From DATGMB01 sp035293845 (GTDB lineage Bacteria; Acidobacteriota; Terriglobia; Bryobacterales; Bryobacteraceae), in assembly GCA_035293845.1 (NCBI GenBank), contig DATGMB010000026.1, positions 1 through 22,432 of the forward strand: a stretch of 22,432 bases of DNA. The letters are read 5' to 3'. Under the pieces are notes generated by a model. The model was not told where the DNA came from. It did no database searches and was given only the letters and a program-made list of their open reading frames with translations. This document shows, one piece after another, positions 14,933 through 22,079 of this stretch (position 1 is the stretch's first letter; each line of letters begins with the position of its first letter). The position numbers and the translations under genes were made by a program.

Positions 14933-15031
14933 ATGCCACTCGCACTGCAAGGAAGCATCTGGCTCGGAGCCGGCGTCACGCTCGTGATCCTGCTTTCGCG
15001 CCGCCGCCGCAGCCGCACCGCCCGCCGATAG
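14933..15031 (+). CDS. 32-aa single-span membrane micro-protein 2
   Basis: The translation is a short Leu-rich N terminus, the hydrophobic span LALQGSIWLGAGVTLVILL, and the basic tail SRRRRSRTARR, 32 residues in all. GGAGGAG (14922-14928) precedes the ATG by 4 nt. It shares Q..IWLGAG..L...L and the Arg-rich end with micro-protein 1, which suggests a tandem duplication. The second copy has an even more basic tail. The following gene starts 35 nt after its stop. No known family is recognised; a membrane-embedded accessory of the Tad apparatus or of the two downstream proteins is an inference from position only. Confidence 0.66.
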   Translation: MPLALQGSIWLGAGVTLVILLSRRRRSRTARR

Positions 15032-15066
15032 AGCCGCCACTGGAAGCGGGCGGTACTCATACGCTC

Positions 15067-15933
15067 ATGTCCATCGATACTCTCGTCAGCAGGCAGAACC
15101 CGGACGGCGGCTGGCCTTATGGCCGCGGCCAGTCCTGGACCGAGCCCACGGCCTACGCCATTCTGGCCCTCGAAGCCGCCGGCCGCCGGTCCGAGGCTGC
15201 CCGCGGCCTGCGCTGGCTCGCCGCCGCGCAGCGCCGCGACGGTGGCTGGCCGCCTCAGCCCGGCATCGACGAGAGCACCTGGGTCACCGGTCTCATCGCA
15301 CTTCTGCCCGCCCGCCCCGAGCTTTCCCCGGCCGCGCATGCCGCCGCGATTCAATGGCTGACGGGCACGATCGGCCACGAATCCACGCTCGGATATCGCC
15401 TCCGCGAATGGCTCCTCGGCGACTCCATCCCCGACGACCAGCGGTTTGCCGGCTGGCCCTGGATCCCCGGCGCAGCCGCCTGGGTCGGCCCGACCTCGAT
15501 CGCCATTCTCGCGCTGGAAAAAGAATATCGCCTCCGCCCCTCGAATGCCGTTCGCGGCCGCATCGCGGAGGGCCGCCAATTCCTCTTCGGCCGCATGTGC
15601 CGGCCGGGCGGCTGGAATCACGGATCGGCGCGGCCCCTCGGATACCAGTCGGAGCCTTACCCCGAAACGACCGGGATGGCGCTGGCCGCGCTGCACGGCG
15701 TGCGCTCACCGGAGGTGGAGCAGTCCCTCGCCGTCGCCCGGCAGTTTCTGGCCGGCTGCCGCTCCGCCGACGCGTTCAACTGGTTGCGCCTCGGCCTGGC
15801 GGCTCACAACGCGCTGCCCGCGGACTATTCCCGCCCCGCCGGTCTCGCCTGCCGCACGGTCTGCGAACTCGCCCTCGACCTGCTCCTCGAGCAGGGCGAT
15901 GCCGCCCGGCGCGCATTCTGGGGGGAGGCATGA
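15067..15933 (+). CDS. QW-repeat (prenyltransferase/squalene-oxidase repeat) alpha-barrel protein
   Basis: The 288-aa protein carries QW-type repeats: QNPDGGW at residues 10-16, QRRDGGW at 55-61, and a degenerate CRPGGW in the C-terminal half. Between them are paired helices, as in the (alpha-alpha) barrel of squalene-hopene cyclases and protein prenyltransferase beta subunits. It is less than half the length of a squalene-hopene cyclase (about 630 aa or more), has no DxDD acid motif, and shows no signal peptide. It is therefore either a single-barrel protein of another activity or a binding scaffold. Its stop overlaps the DUF362 start (ATGA), implying coupled translation. The ATG at 15067 has only a weak GGCGG upstream. 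Its presence directly after tad genes is unexpected. Substrate unknown. Confidence 0.75.
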   Translation: MSIDTLVSRQNPDGGWPYGRGQSWTEPTAYAILALEAAGRRSEAARGLRWLAAAQRRDGGWPPQPGIDESTWVTGLIALLPARPELSPAAHAAAIQWLTGTIGHESTLGYRLREWLLGDSIPDDQRFAGWPWIPGAAAWVGPTSIAILALEKEYRLRPSNAVRGRIAEGRQFLFGRMCRPGGWNHGSARPLGYQSEPYPETTGMALAALHGVRSPEVEQSLAVARQFLAGCRSADAFNWLRLGLAAHNALPADYSRPAGLACRTVCELALDLLLEQGDAARRAFWGEA

Positions 15934-16886
15934 GCCGGATGACCCGGCGCGAGTTCGCCGTGGGCGCCGCCGCCGCTCTCGCCGGCTGCAACCGCGAAAT
16001 CCCGCTCCCTCCGGCGTCGGTATCGATCACCCGCGCGCCGCAGTACGACCAGACGCTCTACGCCACCGTCCGCGAGATTCTCGTCCATCACGGCGTCGAA
16101 GCCCGCGGCCGCCACGTCGTCCTCAAACCCAATCTGGTCGAATTCGAGCCGGCCAGCACCATCAACACGCATCCTCTGCTCGTGCACGCCGTCTTCGAAG
16201 CCTTCCGTGCCCTCGGGGCGGCCAGCGTGCGCATCGCCGAAGGGCCCGGCCACCGCCGTGAGACATTGGACATGGCTGAAGCCGCAGGCTACTTCCATAC
16301 CATCCCGGGCTTCGAGGACCTCTTCACCGATCTCAATCTCGATGACGTCAGCCGCGTCACCCCGCGCCGCCAGTTCTCGCGCCTCAGCAAGCTCTACCTG
16401 CCGAACACGGTGCTCGGCGCGGACCTGCTGGTCTCCATCCCCAAAATGAAGACCCATCATTGGACCGGCGCCACGCTCTCGATGAAGAATCTCTTCGGCG
16501 TCGTTCCCGGCGGCGTCTACGGCTGGCCGAAGAACGTCCTCCACTGGGCCGGTATTCACGAGTGCATCGCCGATCTTCACGCGCTCTTCCCGCGCCAGTT
16601 CGCCCTCGTCGATGGCATCGTCGGGATGGAAGGCAACGGGCCGATTCAAGGCGTGCCGAAGGCCGCGGGAATTCTCGTTGCGGGCGCCGATCCCGTCGCC
16701 GTGGATGCAACCTGCTGCCGCGTCATGCGCATCGATCCGCGCCAGATCGCCTATCTCCGCCTGGCCGGCGGCGCGGCCGCGCTGGCGGAGGGCCGCATCC
16801 GCCAGACCGGTGTCCCCATCGCAACCGTAGCCACGCGCTTCGAACTGCCGCCGGATTTCAAAGGCGGCCGCCTGGAGCTGGCGTAA
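15930..16886 (+). CDS. DUF362-family protein, Tat-exported lipoprotein
   Basis: The 318-aa product begins MSRMTRREFAVGAAAALAGC: a twin-arginine motif (R6-R7-E-F) and a lipobox LAGC with C20, so export folded through Tat and lipid anchoring are predicted. The rest matches DUF362: VVLKPNLVEF, a Gly-rich RIAEGPGH, DLLVSIPKMKTHHWTGATLS-type segment with KMKTHH, MKNLFGVVPGG, and GIVGMEGNGPIQG followed by AGADPVAVDA. The start at 15930 was chosen over the open frame reaching 15354 because it gives the Tat signal, has GGGGGAGG directly upstream, and overlaps the previous stop by ATGA. DUF362 proteins have no settled biochemical role. It closes the co-directional block; the next gene is convergent after 3 nt. 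Confidence 0.85.
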   Translation: MSRMTRREFAVGAAAALAGCNREIPLPPASVSITRAPQYDQTLYATVREILVHHGVEARGRHVVLKPNLVEFEPASTINTHPLLVHAVFEAFRALGAASVRIAEGPGHRRETLDMAEAAGYFHTIPGFEDLFTDLNLDDVSRVTPRRQFSRLSKLYLPNTVLGADLLVSIPKMKTHHWTGATLSMKNLFGVVPGGVYGWPKNVLHWAGIHECIADLHALFPRQFALVDGIVGMEGNGPIQGVPKAAGILVAGADPVAVDATCCRVMRIDPRQIAYLRLAGGAAALAEGRIRQTGVPIATVATRFELPPDFKGGRLELA

Positions 16887-16889
16887 ACC

Positions 16890-18026
16890 TCACACCAGCA
16901 AACTCCACCGCCAGAAGCCGAGCAGCAGCACGGCATTGAGCAAACCGAAAATGCCGCACAGCACCGCCATCCCGCGGCGCCGGTCTTCGAGCAGCGCCGC
17001 CGCGGCGATGAACACCGGAAACACCGCCAGTACGTACCGCACCGTGCTCTGTAGCAGCGGATCGGTGCGCTTGGTCAGGAACATCGCCACGGCGGCGAGC
17101 CCGTAGAGCCGGTATTCCATGCGCAGCCCGCGCGTCAACAGCAGCAGGCAGGCCAGCAGCAGAAGAATCAGATTGAGCCGCAGGATGAGCTCGGGCGGAT
17201 TCGCCACGAAGCCGCGGAAGGCCGCGCCCAGCGTCGTCCACGGGTATGCCACGCGCGTGTGCCAGTGTGCCGCGTAAGCCGCCGCCGCCGAGCCGTATCC
17301 CGCCGCGCGAATCCAGAGGCTGAACGCCGCCGGCGCCGCTAGCGGCAACAGGGCGAGCGGCAGCCGCCGGCGGTCCTCGCGCCACGCGAGATAGGCGAGC
17401 GGAACCGCGACCACCGCCCCGACGGCCTTGGCCGACCCCGCGAATAACCCCGTAATGCCCGCCAGCCACCACCGCCCCTGCCTCGCGAAATAGATCGACC
17501 ACACCGTGAGCGCCAGCACCAGCCCGTCCGCATATCCCGCAAACAGGATGAAGCTGCCCGGCCATACTGCCAGGAGCACCAGCGCCCGCGCTGCCGCCGA
17601 AGACGGAAGATCGAGCTCGATCAGCCTCTGCAAGCCCCAGGCGAAGCAAAACGCCGCCGCCGTCGAGATCGCGAGCGCCGCGGCAAGCGGCGGATGCGCG
17701 ATCCACGCCGCCGCGCGGATCAGCAGCGGGTACAGTGGATAAAACACAATGGCCTTCTGCCGGTCGTACCCGGCTTGTGCGATGTGCAGGTACCACAGCG
17801 TGTCGAACCGCTCCCAGACCCCGAGCAGCGCATAGCTCAGCCGGCGCCCGGGATCCATCAGGCGGCCGGTGAAATCGTTGCTCCGGATGAGCCGCGGATC
17901 GGCCGTCAGCCGGCCCCCGAGCGCCAGCGCCGCGGCCGCGTAGAGCGCCCGCATCGCGACCGTGTAGAGAACGGCCCGGCGCAGAGCCCCATCCGGCTGC
18001 CGCACGGCCTTCGGTTTTCCCGGCAT
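16890..18026 (-). CDS. PIG-V-like GT-C mannosyltransferase, polytopic membrane protein
   Basis: The 378-aa product has about nine to ten hydrophobic segments. The first extracytoplasmic loop contains WERFDTLWYLHIAQAGY (about residues 71-87), and FYPLYPLL follows near 95; both are hallmarks of the PIG-V/Gpi18-like family (COG5542), where the Asp of this loop is thought catalytic. Later motifs include FAGYADGLVLAL and AGSAKAVGA. Family enzymes transfer mannose from a polyprenyl or dolichyl phosphate donor; the bacterial acceptor is unknown. The GtrA-fused synthase at 2632-3858 could make the donor (inference). The ATG at 18026 is preferred, but an in-frame GTG at 18062 would add 12 residues; neither has a convincing ribosome site. 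Confidence 0.78.
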   Translation of the reverse strand: MPGKPKAVRQPDGALRRAVLYTVAMRALYAAAALALGGRLTADPRLIRSNDFTGRLMDPGRRLSYALLGVWERFDTLWYLHIAQAGYDRQKAIVFYPLYPLLIRAAAWIAHPPLAAALAISTAAAFCFAWGLQRLIELDLPSSAAARALVLLAVWPGSFILFAGYADGLVLALTVWSIYFARQGRWWLAGITGLFAGSAKAVGAVVAVPLAYLAWREDRRRLPLALLPLAAPAAFSLWIRAAGYGSAAAAYAAHWHTRVAYPWTTLGAAFRGFVANPPELILRLNLILLLLACLLLLTRGLRMEYRLYGLAAVAMFLTKRTDPLLQSTVRYVLAVFPVFIAAAALLEDRRRGMAVLCGIFGLLNAVLLLGFWRWSLLV

Positions 18027-18220
18027 CCTGATTATTGTGGCATCTTCAGCGGTGCCGGCCACACTGTCATTGGTAATCGGCGCTTCTTACACCCCCGCTA
18101 GCTCTCGGGGTGCGGGAATTCGACGTCAGCGGTGCTGCTGTACCGGGTGCGCTGCCGCAACTCCGGTGCCGCGCTCAGGCCGCTCAATGACGGCAACTCG
18201 CGTTTAGACACGGTCGAACT

Positions 18221-18240
18221 GTATACGGCTGATATATACT
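18221..18240 (+). promoter_or_regulatory. Candidate operator/-10 region of the toxin-antitoxin pair
   Basis: Inverted half-sites GTATA (18221-18225) and TATAC (18235-18239) are centred just upstream of the toxin start. TATACT (18235-18240) matches the -10 consensus at five of six positions. No well-spaced -35 box was found. Ribbon-helix-helix antitoxins commonly bind such palindromes to autoregulate, so this is a reasonable operator candidate. Confidence 0.3.
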
Positions 18241-18247
18241 GGAGTGG

Positions 18248-18565
18248 GTGGCCAGCCAAGATCCGCTCGAGACGTGTACCGGCTTCGACTGGGATGAAGG
18301 CAATGTGGACAAGAATTGGGACAAGCACCGCGTCACGTCAGACGAGGCTGAGGACGTTTTCTTCAACGAGCCGCTGGTTGTGCGCAGTGACACCGCCCAT
18401 TCGCCGCGTGAAAAGCGCTATTTTGCGTTGGGCCAGACCGGCCAGGGGCGTCGTCTTTTCCTGGCATTCACGATCCGCCGCACTCTGATACGGGTCATTT
18501 CGGCGAGGGACATGAATCGCCGGGAGCAGCAAGAGTATGAAAGACACGAGCAAAAAGATTCCTGA
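18248..18565 (+). CDS. brnT: BrnT-family toxin (DUF497)
   Basis: The 105-aa product shows the BrnT pattern: FDWDEGNVDKNWDKHRV near residues 13-29, DEAEDVFFNEP, EKRYFALGQTGQGRRLFLAF, then IRVISARDMNRREQQEYE. BrnT proteins are RelE-like ribonuclease toxins that arrest translation. The basic/His residues of the N-terminal and RVISAR segments are present, so the copy looks intact. It uses a GTG start; GGAG lies only 3 nt upstream, so the start is the least certain part. It overlaps the following antitoxin gene by 29 nt, the usual toxin-first order. Confidence 0.88.
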   Translation: MASQDPLETCTGFDWDEGNVDKNWDKHRVTSDEAEDVFFNEPLVVRSDTAHSPREKRYFALGQTGQGRRLFLAFTIRRTLIRVISARDMNRREQQEYERHEQKDS

Positions 18566-18815
18566 ATTTCGCTCCGAAGACCAGGAGCGCGAGTTCTGGG
18601 CAACTCACGATTCTACCGAATACATCGACTGGTCCAGGGCGCGCCGCACGAGTTTTTCCAAACTCAAGCCCTCCCTCCGGACCATCTCATTGCGCCTGCC
18701 GGTAAGCATGATTACCGATCTGAAGGTGCTGGCCAACCGGCGTGACGTGCCGTACCAATCGTTGTTGAAGATGTTTCTCGCTGAGCGTCTCGATCAGGAG
18801 CGGCGCCGCGCCTGA
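18537..18815 (+). CDS. CopG/BrnA-type ribbon-helix-helix antitoxin
   Basis: The 92-aa partner of BrnT contains FRSEDQEREFWATHDSTEY (about residues 11-29), typical of the CopG-antitoxin family, and a C-terminal ribbon-helix-helix region: TISLRLPVSMITDLKVLANR followed by VPYQSLLKMFLAERL. It should neutralise BrnT and repress the shared promoter. GGGAG lies about 11 nt before the ATG, inside the toxin gene. Its end is 15 nt from the convergent DUF5658-like gene. Confidence 0.88.
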   Translation: MKDTSKKIPEFRSEDQEREFWATHDSTEYIDWSRARRTSFSKLKPSLRTISLRLPVSMITDLKVLANRRDVPYQSLLKMFLAERLDQERRRA

Positions 18816-18830
18816 TCGGCCGCAGTTCCG

Positions 18831-19118
18831 CTAGGCCCCGAGGCGCCCCGGCGCAGCCAGCATAATCATGAGGTTCCACACCACCAGGCCGCCGTACCAA
18901 TACGTCGCCCAGCGGATCAGCTTATGCTTCTTGAGGTAAACGCAAAGCCCACCGAGGCCGAGCGCCAGCGCCTTTGAGGCCGCCACACCCGCTACCGGGC
19001 CGGCATGCATCAGCAGCCGGATGAACGGGCTCGCTTCGCCCGCCCCCAGCTTGAATCCGACCAGAGTCGTCAACAGATCGAGCAATTGCAAGTAGATGAA
19101 GACTTGACCCACAGCCAT
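18831..19118 (-). CDS. Small DUF5658-like membrane protein
   Basis: The 95-aa product has three hydrophobic segments: VFIYLQLLDLLTTLVGFKLGA at the N terminus, AGVAASKALALGLGGLCVYL in the middle, and YWYGGLVVWNLMIMLA near the end. The phrase LQLLDLLTTL...GAGEASPFI fits the DUF5658 family as I recall it. Start at 19118 was preferred over 19157 because GGAAGAGAG lies just upstream and the extra 13 residues are polar and unrelated. Function unknown. It diverges from the FHA-cyclase gene across 174 nt. Confidence 0.7.
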   Translation of the reverse strand: MAVGQVFIYLQLLDLLTTLVGFKLGAGEASPFIRLLMHAGPVAGVAASKALALGLGGLCVYLKKHKLIRWATYWYGGLVVWNLMIMLAAPGRLGA

Positions 19119-19292
19119 CGTTCTCTCTTCCGTGTGTCTATCGACAGGCCCCGCCAAATATTGTAGTCCGCTACGGCAGAAAATCGCTTACTGTCGATGT
19201 ACCGCGTGTACTATCTAAAGCGAACGTTCTAGTACGAAGGCCCGAATTTGGTGCCCGCCCACGGGGGTTTCCCCGAGCCTCTGCTACACTGC

Positions 19293-20252
19293 ATGGCAGT
19301 GAATCCCACAATCCCGGATGCCTGGCTGGAGCACCCCGCCACCGGACGGCGGTTTGCCCTTGCCACCGGGCAATCGTGGGCGATCGGCCGCGGAGACGGT
19401 TGCCCCGTACTGCTCGAAAGCCGCTCGGTCTCGCGGCTTCATGCGCTGGTGCAGCGCCGCGAAGCCGGCGATTTCCAGCTCGTCGACCTCGGCAGCCGCA
19501 ACGGCTCGTTCGTCAATAACCGGCGCGTCGGCCTGCCCGTCGCGCTGGGCGACCGCGACCGCCTGTTGCTCGGCGATCAGGAGCTCATCTTCCACAATCC
19601 GCAGCCTGTTGGGATCGCGCGCGGATCCGCCGACGCCGATTCGCGCAACGCGCCCACCACCACGCTCCATACCAACCGGCTCGCCACCATCCTGGTGATG
19701 GATATTCGCGATTTCACGCCGCTCGCGCAGACCCTCTCCGAGTCCCTGCTTTCGCAGACCCTCGGCACGTGGTTCCTGCGCGCCGGCAACATTCTGGAGG
19801 GCCTGGGTAGCTGGGCCCGGAAGTACATCGGGGATGCCGTGATGGCCGTGTGGGTTCACGACGACCCCGGCCATCCCGCGCCGCAAATCCTGGCGGCCCT
19901 GCAGGCTGCGGGCGAAATCGACGCCGCCACCGCGGAGATCAGCCGCGCGCTGGCCCTGCCTGCGCCGCTCCGTCTCGGCGCCGGGCTCAACACCGGGCCC
20001 GCCATCCTGGCCGGCGCCGACTATACGGCCCTCGGCGATGCGGTGAACGCCGCCTTCCGCCTGGAAGCCGCCACCAAGACCGTCGGAGGCGGCGTGCTGG
20101 TGGGCGATCCCGCCTTCCGCGAGCTGGAGCTCCCGGCGTCCGGACCGTTCGAGCGCCGCGAGTTGCAGCTCAAGGGCTACGAATCCTTGCGCACGGCCTG
20201 GGCGATCTCCTTCGAGGACCTCCGCGACTTCACCGGCTCGCTCACCCGGTGA
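19293..20252 (+). CDS. FHA domain fused to class III adenylate/guanylate cyclase
   Basis: The 319-aa soluble protein has an FHA domain at about residues 15-100 (IGRGDG at 31-36, SVSRLH at 45-50, LGSRNGSFVNN at 66-76) that should bind phosphothreonine. A class III cyclase domain follows at about 130-319. Catalytic residues appear intact: metal Asp D137 in VMDIRDFTPL, D181 in RKYIGDAVMAVW, and N252/R256 in GDAVNAAFRLE. K178 suggests ATP, hence cAMP, but this is tentative. There is no membrane segment, so control is probably by a phosphorylated partner bound to FHA. The ATG at 19293 was chosen over the in-frame GTG at 19248 because the FHA fold begins soon after; no Shine-Dalgarno is visible, but a small CGGGG-CCCCG hairpin (19262-19275) lies upstream. 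Confidence 0.88.
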   Translation: MAVNPTIPDAWLEHPATGRRFALATGQSWAIGRGDGCPVLLESRSVSRLHALVQRREAGDFQLVDLGSRNGSFVNNRRVGLPVALGDRDRLLLGDQELIFHNPQPVGIARGSADADSRNAPTTTLHTNRLATILVMDIRDFTPLAQTLSESLLSQTLGTWFLRAGNILEGLGSWARKYIGDAVMAVWVHDDPGHPAPQILAALQAAGEIDAATAEISRALALPAPLRLGAGLNTGPAILAGADYTALGDAVNAAFRLEAATKTVGGGVLVGDPAFRELELPASGPFERRELQLKGYESLRTAWAISFEDLRDFTGSLTR

Positions 20253-20268
20253 GGCAGGACTGCCCGCG

Positions 20269-21117
20269 TTACTTCGAAACCACTTGCGCGTGGTTCAACG
20301 CGGCCACCAGCGAAACGCCTCCCAGAATGTTGCCGATCAGGGTCGGGAGGATATAGCCGAACGCGCACCGGTGCCACGGCAGCTCGCCGGTCGTCACCAG
20401 GAACAGCACTTCGATCGAGCCGGCGATCACGTGTGTAAAGCCGCCCAGCCCGACCAGCCAGGTCAGCCCGACGATCACCGCCAGCCGCGCGCTTTCCGCG
20501 AAGGGCAGCAGCCAGACCATGAAGGCGATGAGCCAGCCGGCGAACACCCCGCGCAGCACGGCCAGCCCGAACGTGACGTTCGCGGATTCGTGCCCGATTT
20601 CCGCGAACGCGTGCCGCACCTCCGGCCGGAAAACGGAGGAATTGCCCAGCACCCAGGCGATCGCCACCGCGCCCACCAGGTTCATTGCCAGCACGATGAC
20701 CCACAACCGCAACACGTGCCACAACATCTCCCGTCCGGGGCGCTCGAGCAGGGGAAGGATCGGAGTGAGCGTGTTTTCCGTGAAGAGCTGCTGCCGGCCC
20801 AGCACTACCAGCACGAACCCGAAACTGTACCCCAGCTTCGAGACCAGCGGCCGCCACGGAAGGTCCGGCAGGCGCGAACGGATCAGCCCCTCGGCGATCA
20901 GCGAAAAGCCCATCGAGAGGCCCGCCGCCAGGCCCGACCACGCAAGCGCCGTCGATGGCCGCCTCAGCTCCGCTTCGCCCTCACGCCGCACCGCCTCGTG
21001 CACCACGTGCGCGCGGACAGAACTGCGCTCTTCGGCCTCCTCCAGCTCACGCTCGGAAAGTTCCGAGTCGGCGCCCTGAGGCGGTGCGTCCCGGTGGTTC
21101 GAATGCCGGGCCGGCAT
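20269..21117 (-). CDS. Formate/nitrite transporter (FNT) family membrane protein
   Basis: The 282-aa product has a hydrophilic, Glu/Arg-rich N-terminal region of about 55 residues, then six hydrophobic segments with FNT signatures: WSGLAAGLSMGFSLIAEG, GRQQLFTENTL, MNLVGAVAIAWVL, and TLIGNILGGVSLVAAL. The FTENTLTPILPL stretch resembles the YfdC branch of the family more than FocA or NirC. Members form pentameric channels for small monovalent anions; the substrate of this branch is not established. The ATG shares a base with the stop of the 72-aa gene upstream (TGATG), so the two are likely coupled. It converges with the cyclase gene. Confidence 0.85.
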   Translation of the reverse strand: MPARHSNHRDAPPQGADSELSERELEEAEERSSVRAHVVHEAVRREGEAELRRPSTALAWSGLAAGLSMGFSLIAEGLIRSRLPDLPWRPLVSKLGYSFGFVLVVLGRQQLFTENTLTPILPLLERPGREMLWHVLRLWVIVLAMNLVGAVAIAWVLGNSSVFRPEVRHAFAEIGHESANVTFGLAVLRGVFAGWLIAFMVWLLPFAESARLAVIVGLTWLVGLGGFTHVIAGSIEVLFLVTTGELPWHRCAFGYILPTLIGNILGGVSLVAALNHAQVVSK

Positions 21118-21335
21118 CAGCGCCGGGACCTGCGCGGCGCCAGCGGCTGGACCAGCCGCAGGACGTGCTCACCGGTCTCTGCATCGAAGCGGTAATCGAT
21201 CACGGCGTCGGCCGCCTCGAGCGATGGCGCCGTTTCCACTGTCGGGTTGCTGACGTTCACTTCGCCGGTGTTGCGGATGCGCAGCTCGCTCCCGACCTGC
21301 ATCGGGATGCGTGTAAATGTCTGGTGCGGGCTCAT
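21117..21335 (-). CDS. 72-aa hypothetical protein coupled to the FNT channel
   Basis: The frame from the ATG at 21335 gives a 72-residue soluble protein: MSPHQTFTRIPMQVGSELRI, then a Val/Ala/Glu-rich middle (TVETAPSLEAADAVIDYRFD) and a basic end (PLAPRRSRR). No family is recognised. A longer open frame extends to 22067 but it is antisense to the DedA gene and was rejected. GGGGGA lies about 12 nt upstream of the ATG. The TGATG overlap with the FNT start argues for a real, co-translated gene. Confidence 0.5.
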   Translation of the reverse strand: MSPHQTFTRIPMQVGSELRIRNTGEVNVSNPTVETAPSLEAADAVIDYRFDAETGEHVLRLVQPLAPRRSRR

Positions 21336-21443
21336 AATTCCATGTTCCCCCGCGGTTCGCCACGCCGTGTGTGAGGTTCCGTCCGCGCGCCGCACCAACG
21401 GCAGGAATTTGGAGCAAAACGTGTAGCCATTCTGCCGGACCGG

Positions 21444-22079
21444 ATGAGACACATCGCCCACCTCCTGCGGGCTTTCTTCTGGCACTGGGGCGGACCGGCG
21501 CTGCTGGCGATCGGCATTGCCGATTCGTCTTTCCTTTTCGTGCCCCTCGGCAACGATGTCCTGGTCGTGGCCGCCACCGCGCGCAGCCATAGCGTGTGGC
21601 GAATGCTGTATTACGCGGCCATGTCGACGGCCGGCTCCGTGCTGGGCGTTCTGCTCGTGGACGTCATCCTGCGTCCCGCCGGCGAGCGCGGCCTCGAAAA
21701 GCACCTCTCCGCCCGTTGGATCGAACGCCTCAAACAGAAGGTCACCGAAGATGCGGCGTGGGCGCTCGCGCTCGCTTCCATCGCGCCGCCGCCCTTTCCG
21801 TTCACCCCGTTCATCATGGCGGCCTCCGCCCTGCAGTACCCCCGCAAGAAGCTGCTCGCCGTGACGGGCGCCGCGCGCATGGTCCGCTTCACCGCCCTCG
21901 GCGTGCTGGCCCTGTTTTTCGGTCGGGGGATTCTCCGCGTGCTGCGGAGCACCGCTGCCGAGGATGTCATGATCGGCTTCGGAGTGCTCTGTCTGGTGGG
22001 CAGCATCATTTCGGTGGTGGGCTGGATCCGGCGCACCCGGCGCCCCGCACCCGAACCCTCGCATCATCCGGCGCGCTAA
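21444..22079 (+). CDS. DedA/YqaA-type VTT-domain membrane protein
   Basis: The 211-aa product has four to five hydrophobic segments in the SNARE-associated/VTT arrangement (COG1238-like). Key stretches are GPALLAIGIADSSFLFVPLG near the N terminus, IAPPPFPFTPFIMAASAL in the re-entrant region, and GAARMVRFTALGVLALFFG with the conserved Arg. The last 20 residues are Arg/Pro-rich. DedA-family proteins are linked to membrane homeostasis and flipping of polyprenyl phosphate or phospholipids in some bacteria, but this YqaA-like branch is less studied. It diverges from the 72-aa gene across 108 nt. Its stop overlaps the stop of the convergent SDR gene by 2 nt. Confidence 0.82.
   Translation: MRHIAHLLRAFFWHWGGPALLAIGIADSSFLFVPLGNDVLVVAATARSHSVWRMLYYAAMSTAGSVLGVLLVDVILRPAGERGLEKHLSARWIERLKQKVTEDAAWALALASIAPPPFPFTPFIMAASALQYPRKKLLAVTGAARMVRFTALGVLALFFGRGILRVLRSTAAEDVMIGFGVLCLVGSIISVVGWIRRTRRPAPEPSHHPAR

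Noticed and set aside
15354..15929. Upstream extension of the DUF362 frame
   Set aside because: It overlaps the QW-repeat gene out of frame, is Arg/Pro-rich, and would remove the Tat signal at the natural start at 15930.
18085..18125. tRNA-like T-loop text (GGAATTCGAC) and a CACCCC/GGGGTG hairpin at 18090-18112
   Set aside because: No acceptor, D or anticodon stems can be built around it, and the hairpin lacks a T-run; I see no RNA gene.
18098..18328. 76-codon minus-strand frame overlapping the toxin start
   Set aside because: It has no family features and overlaps the BrnT gene and its promoter region.
21336..22067. Upstream extension of the 72-aa gene to 316 codons
   Set aside because: It is antisense to the DedA/VTT gene and the added sequence looks like shadow translation (His/Arg/Gly-rich, no domain).
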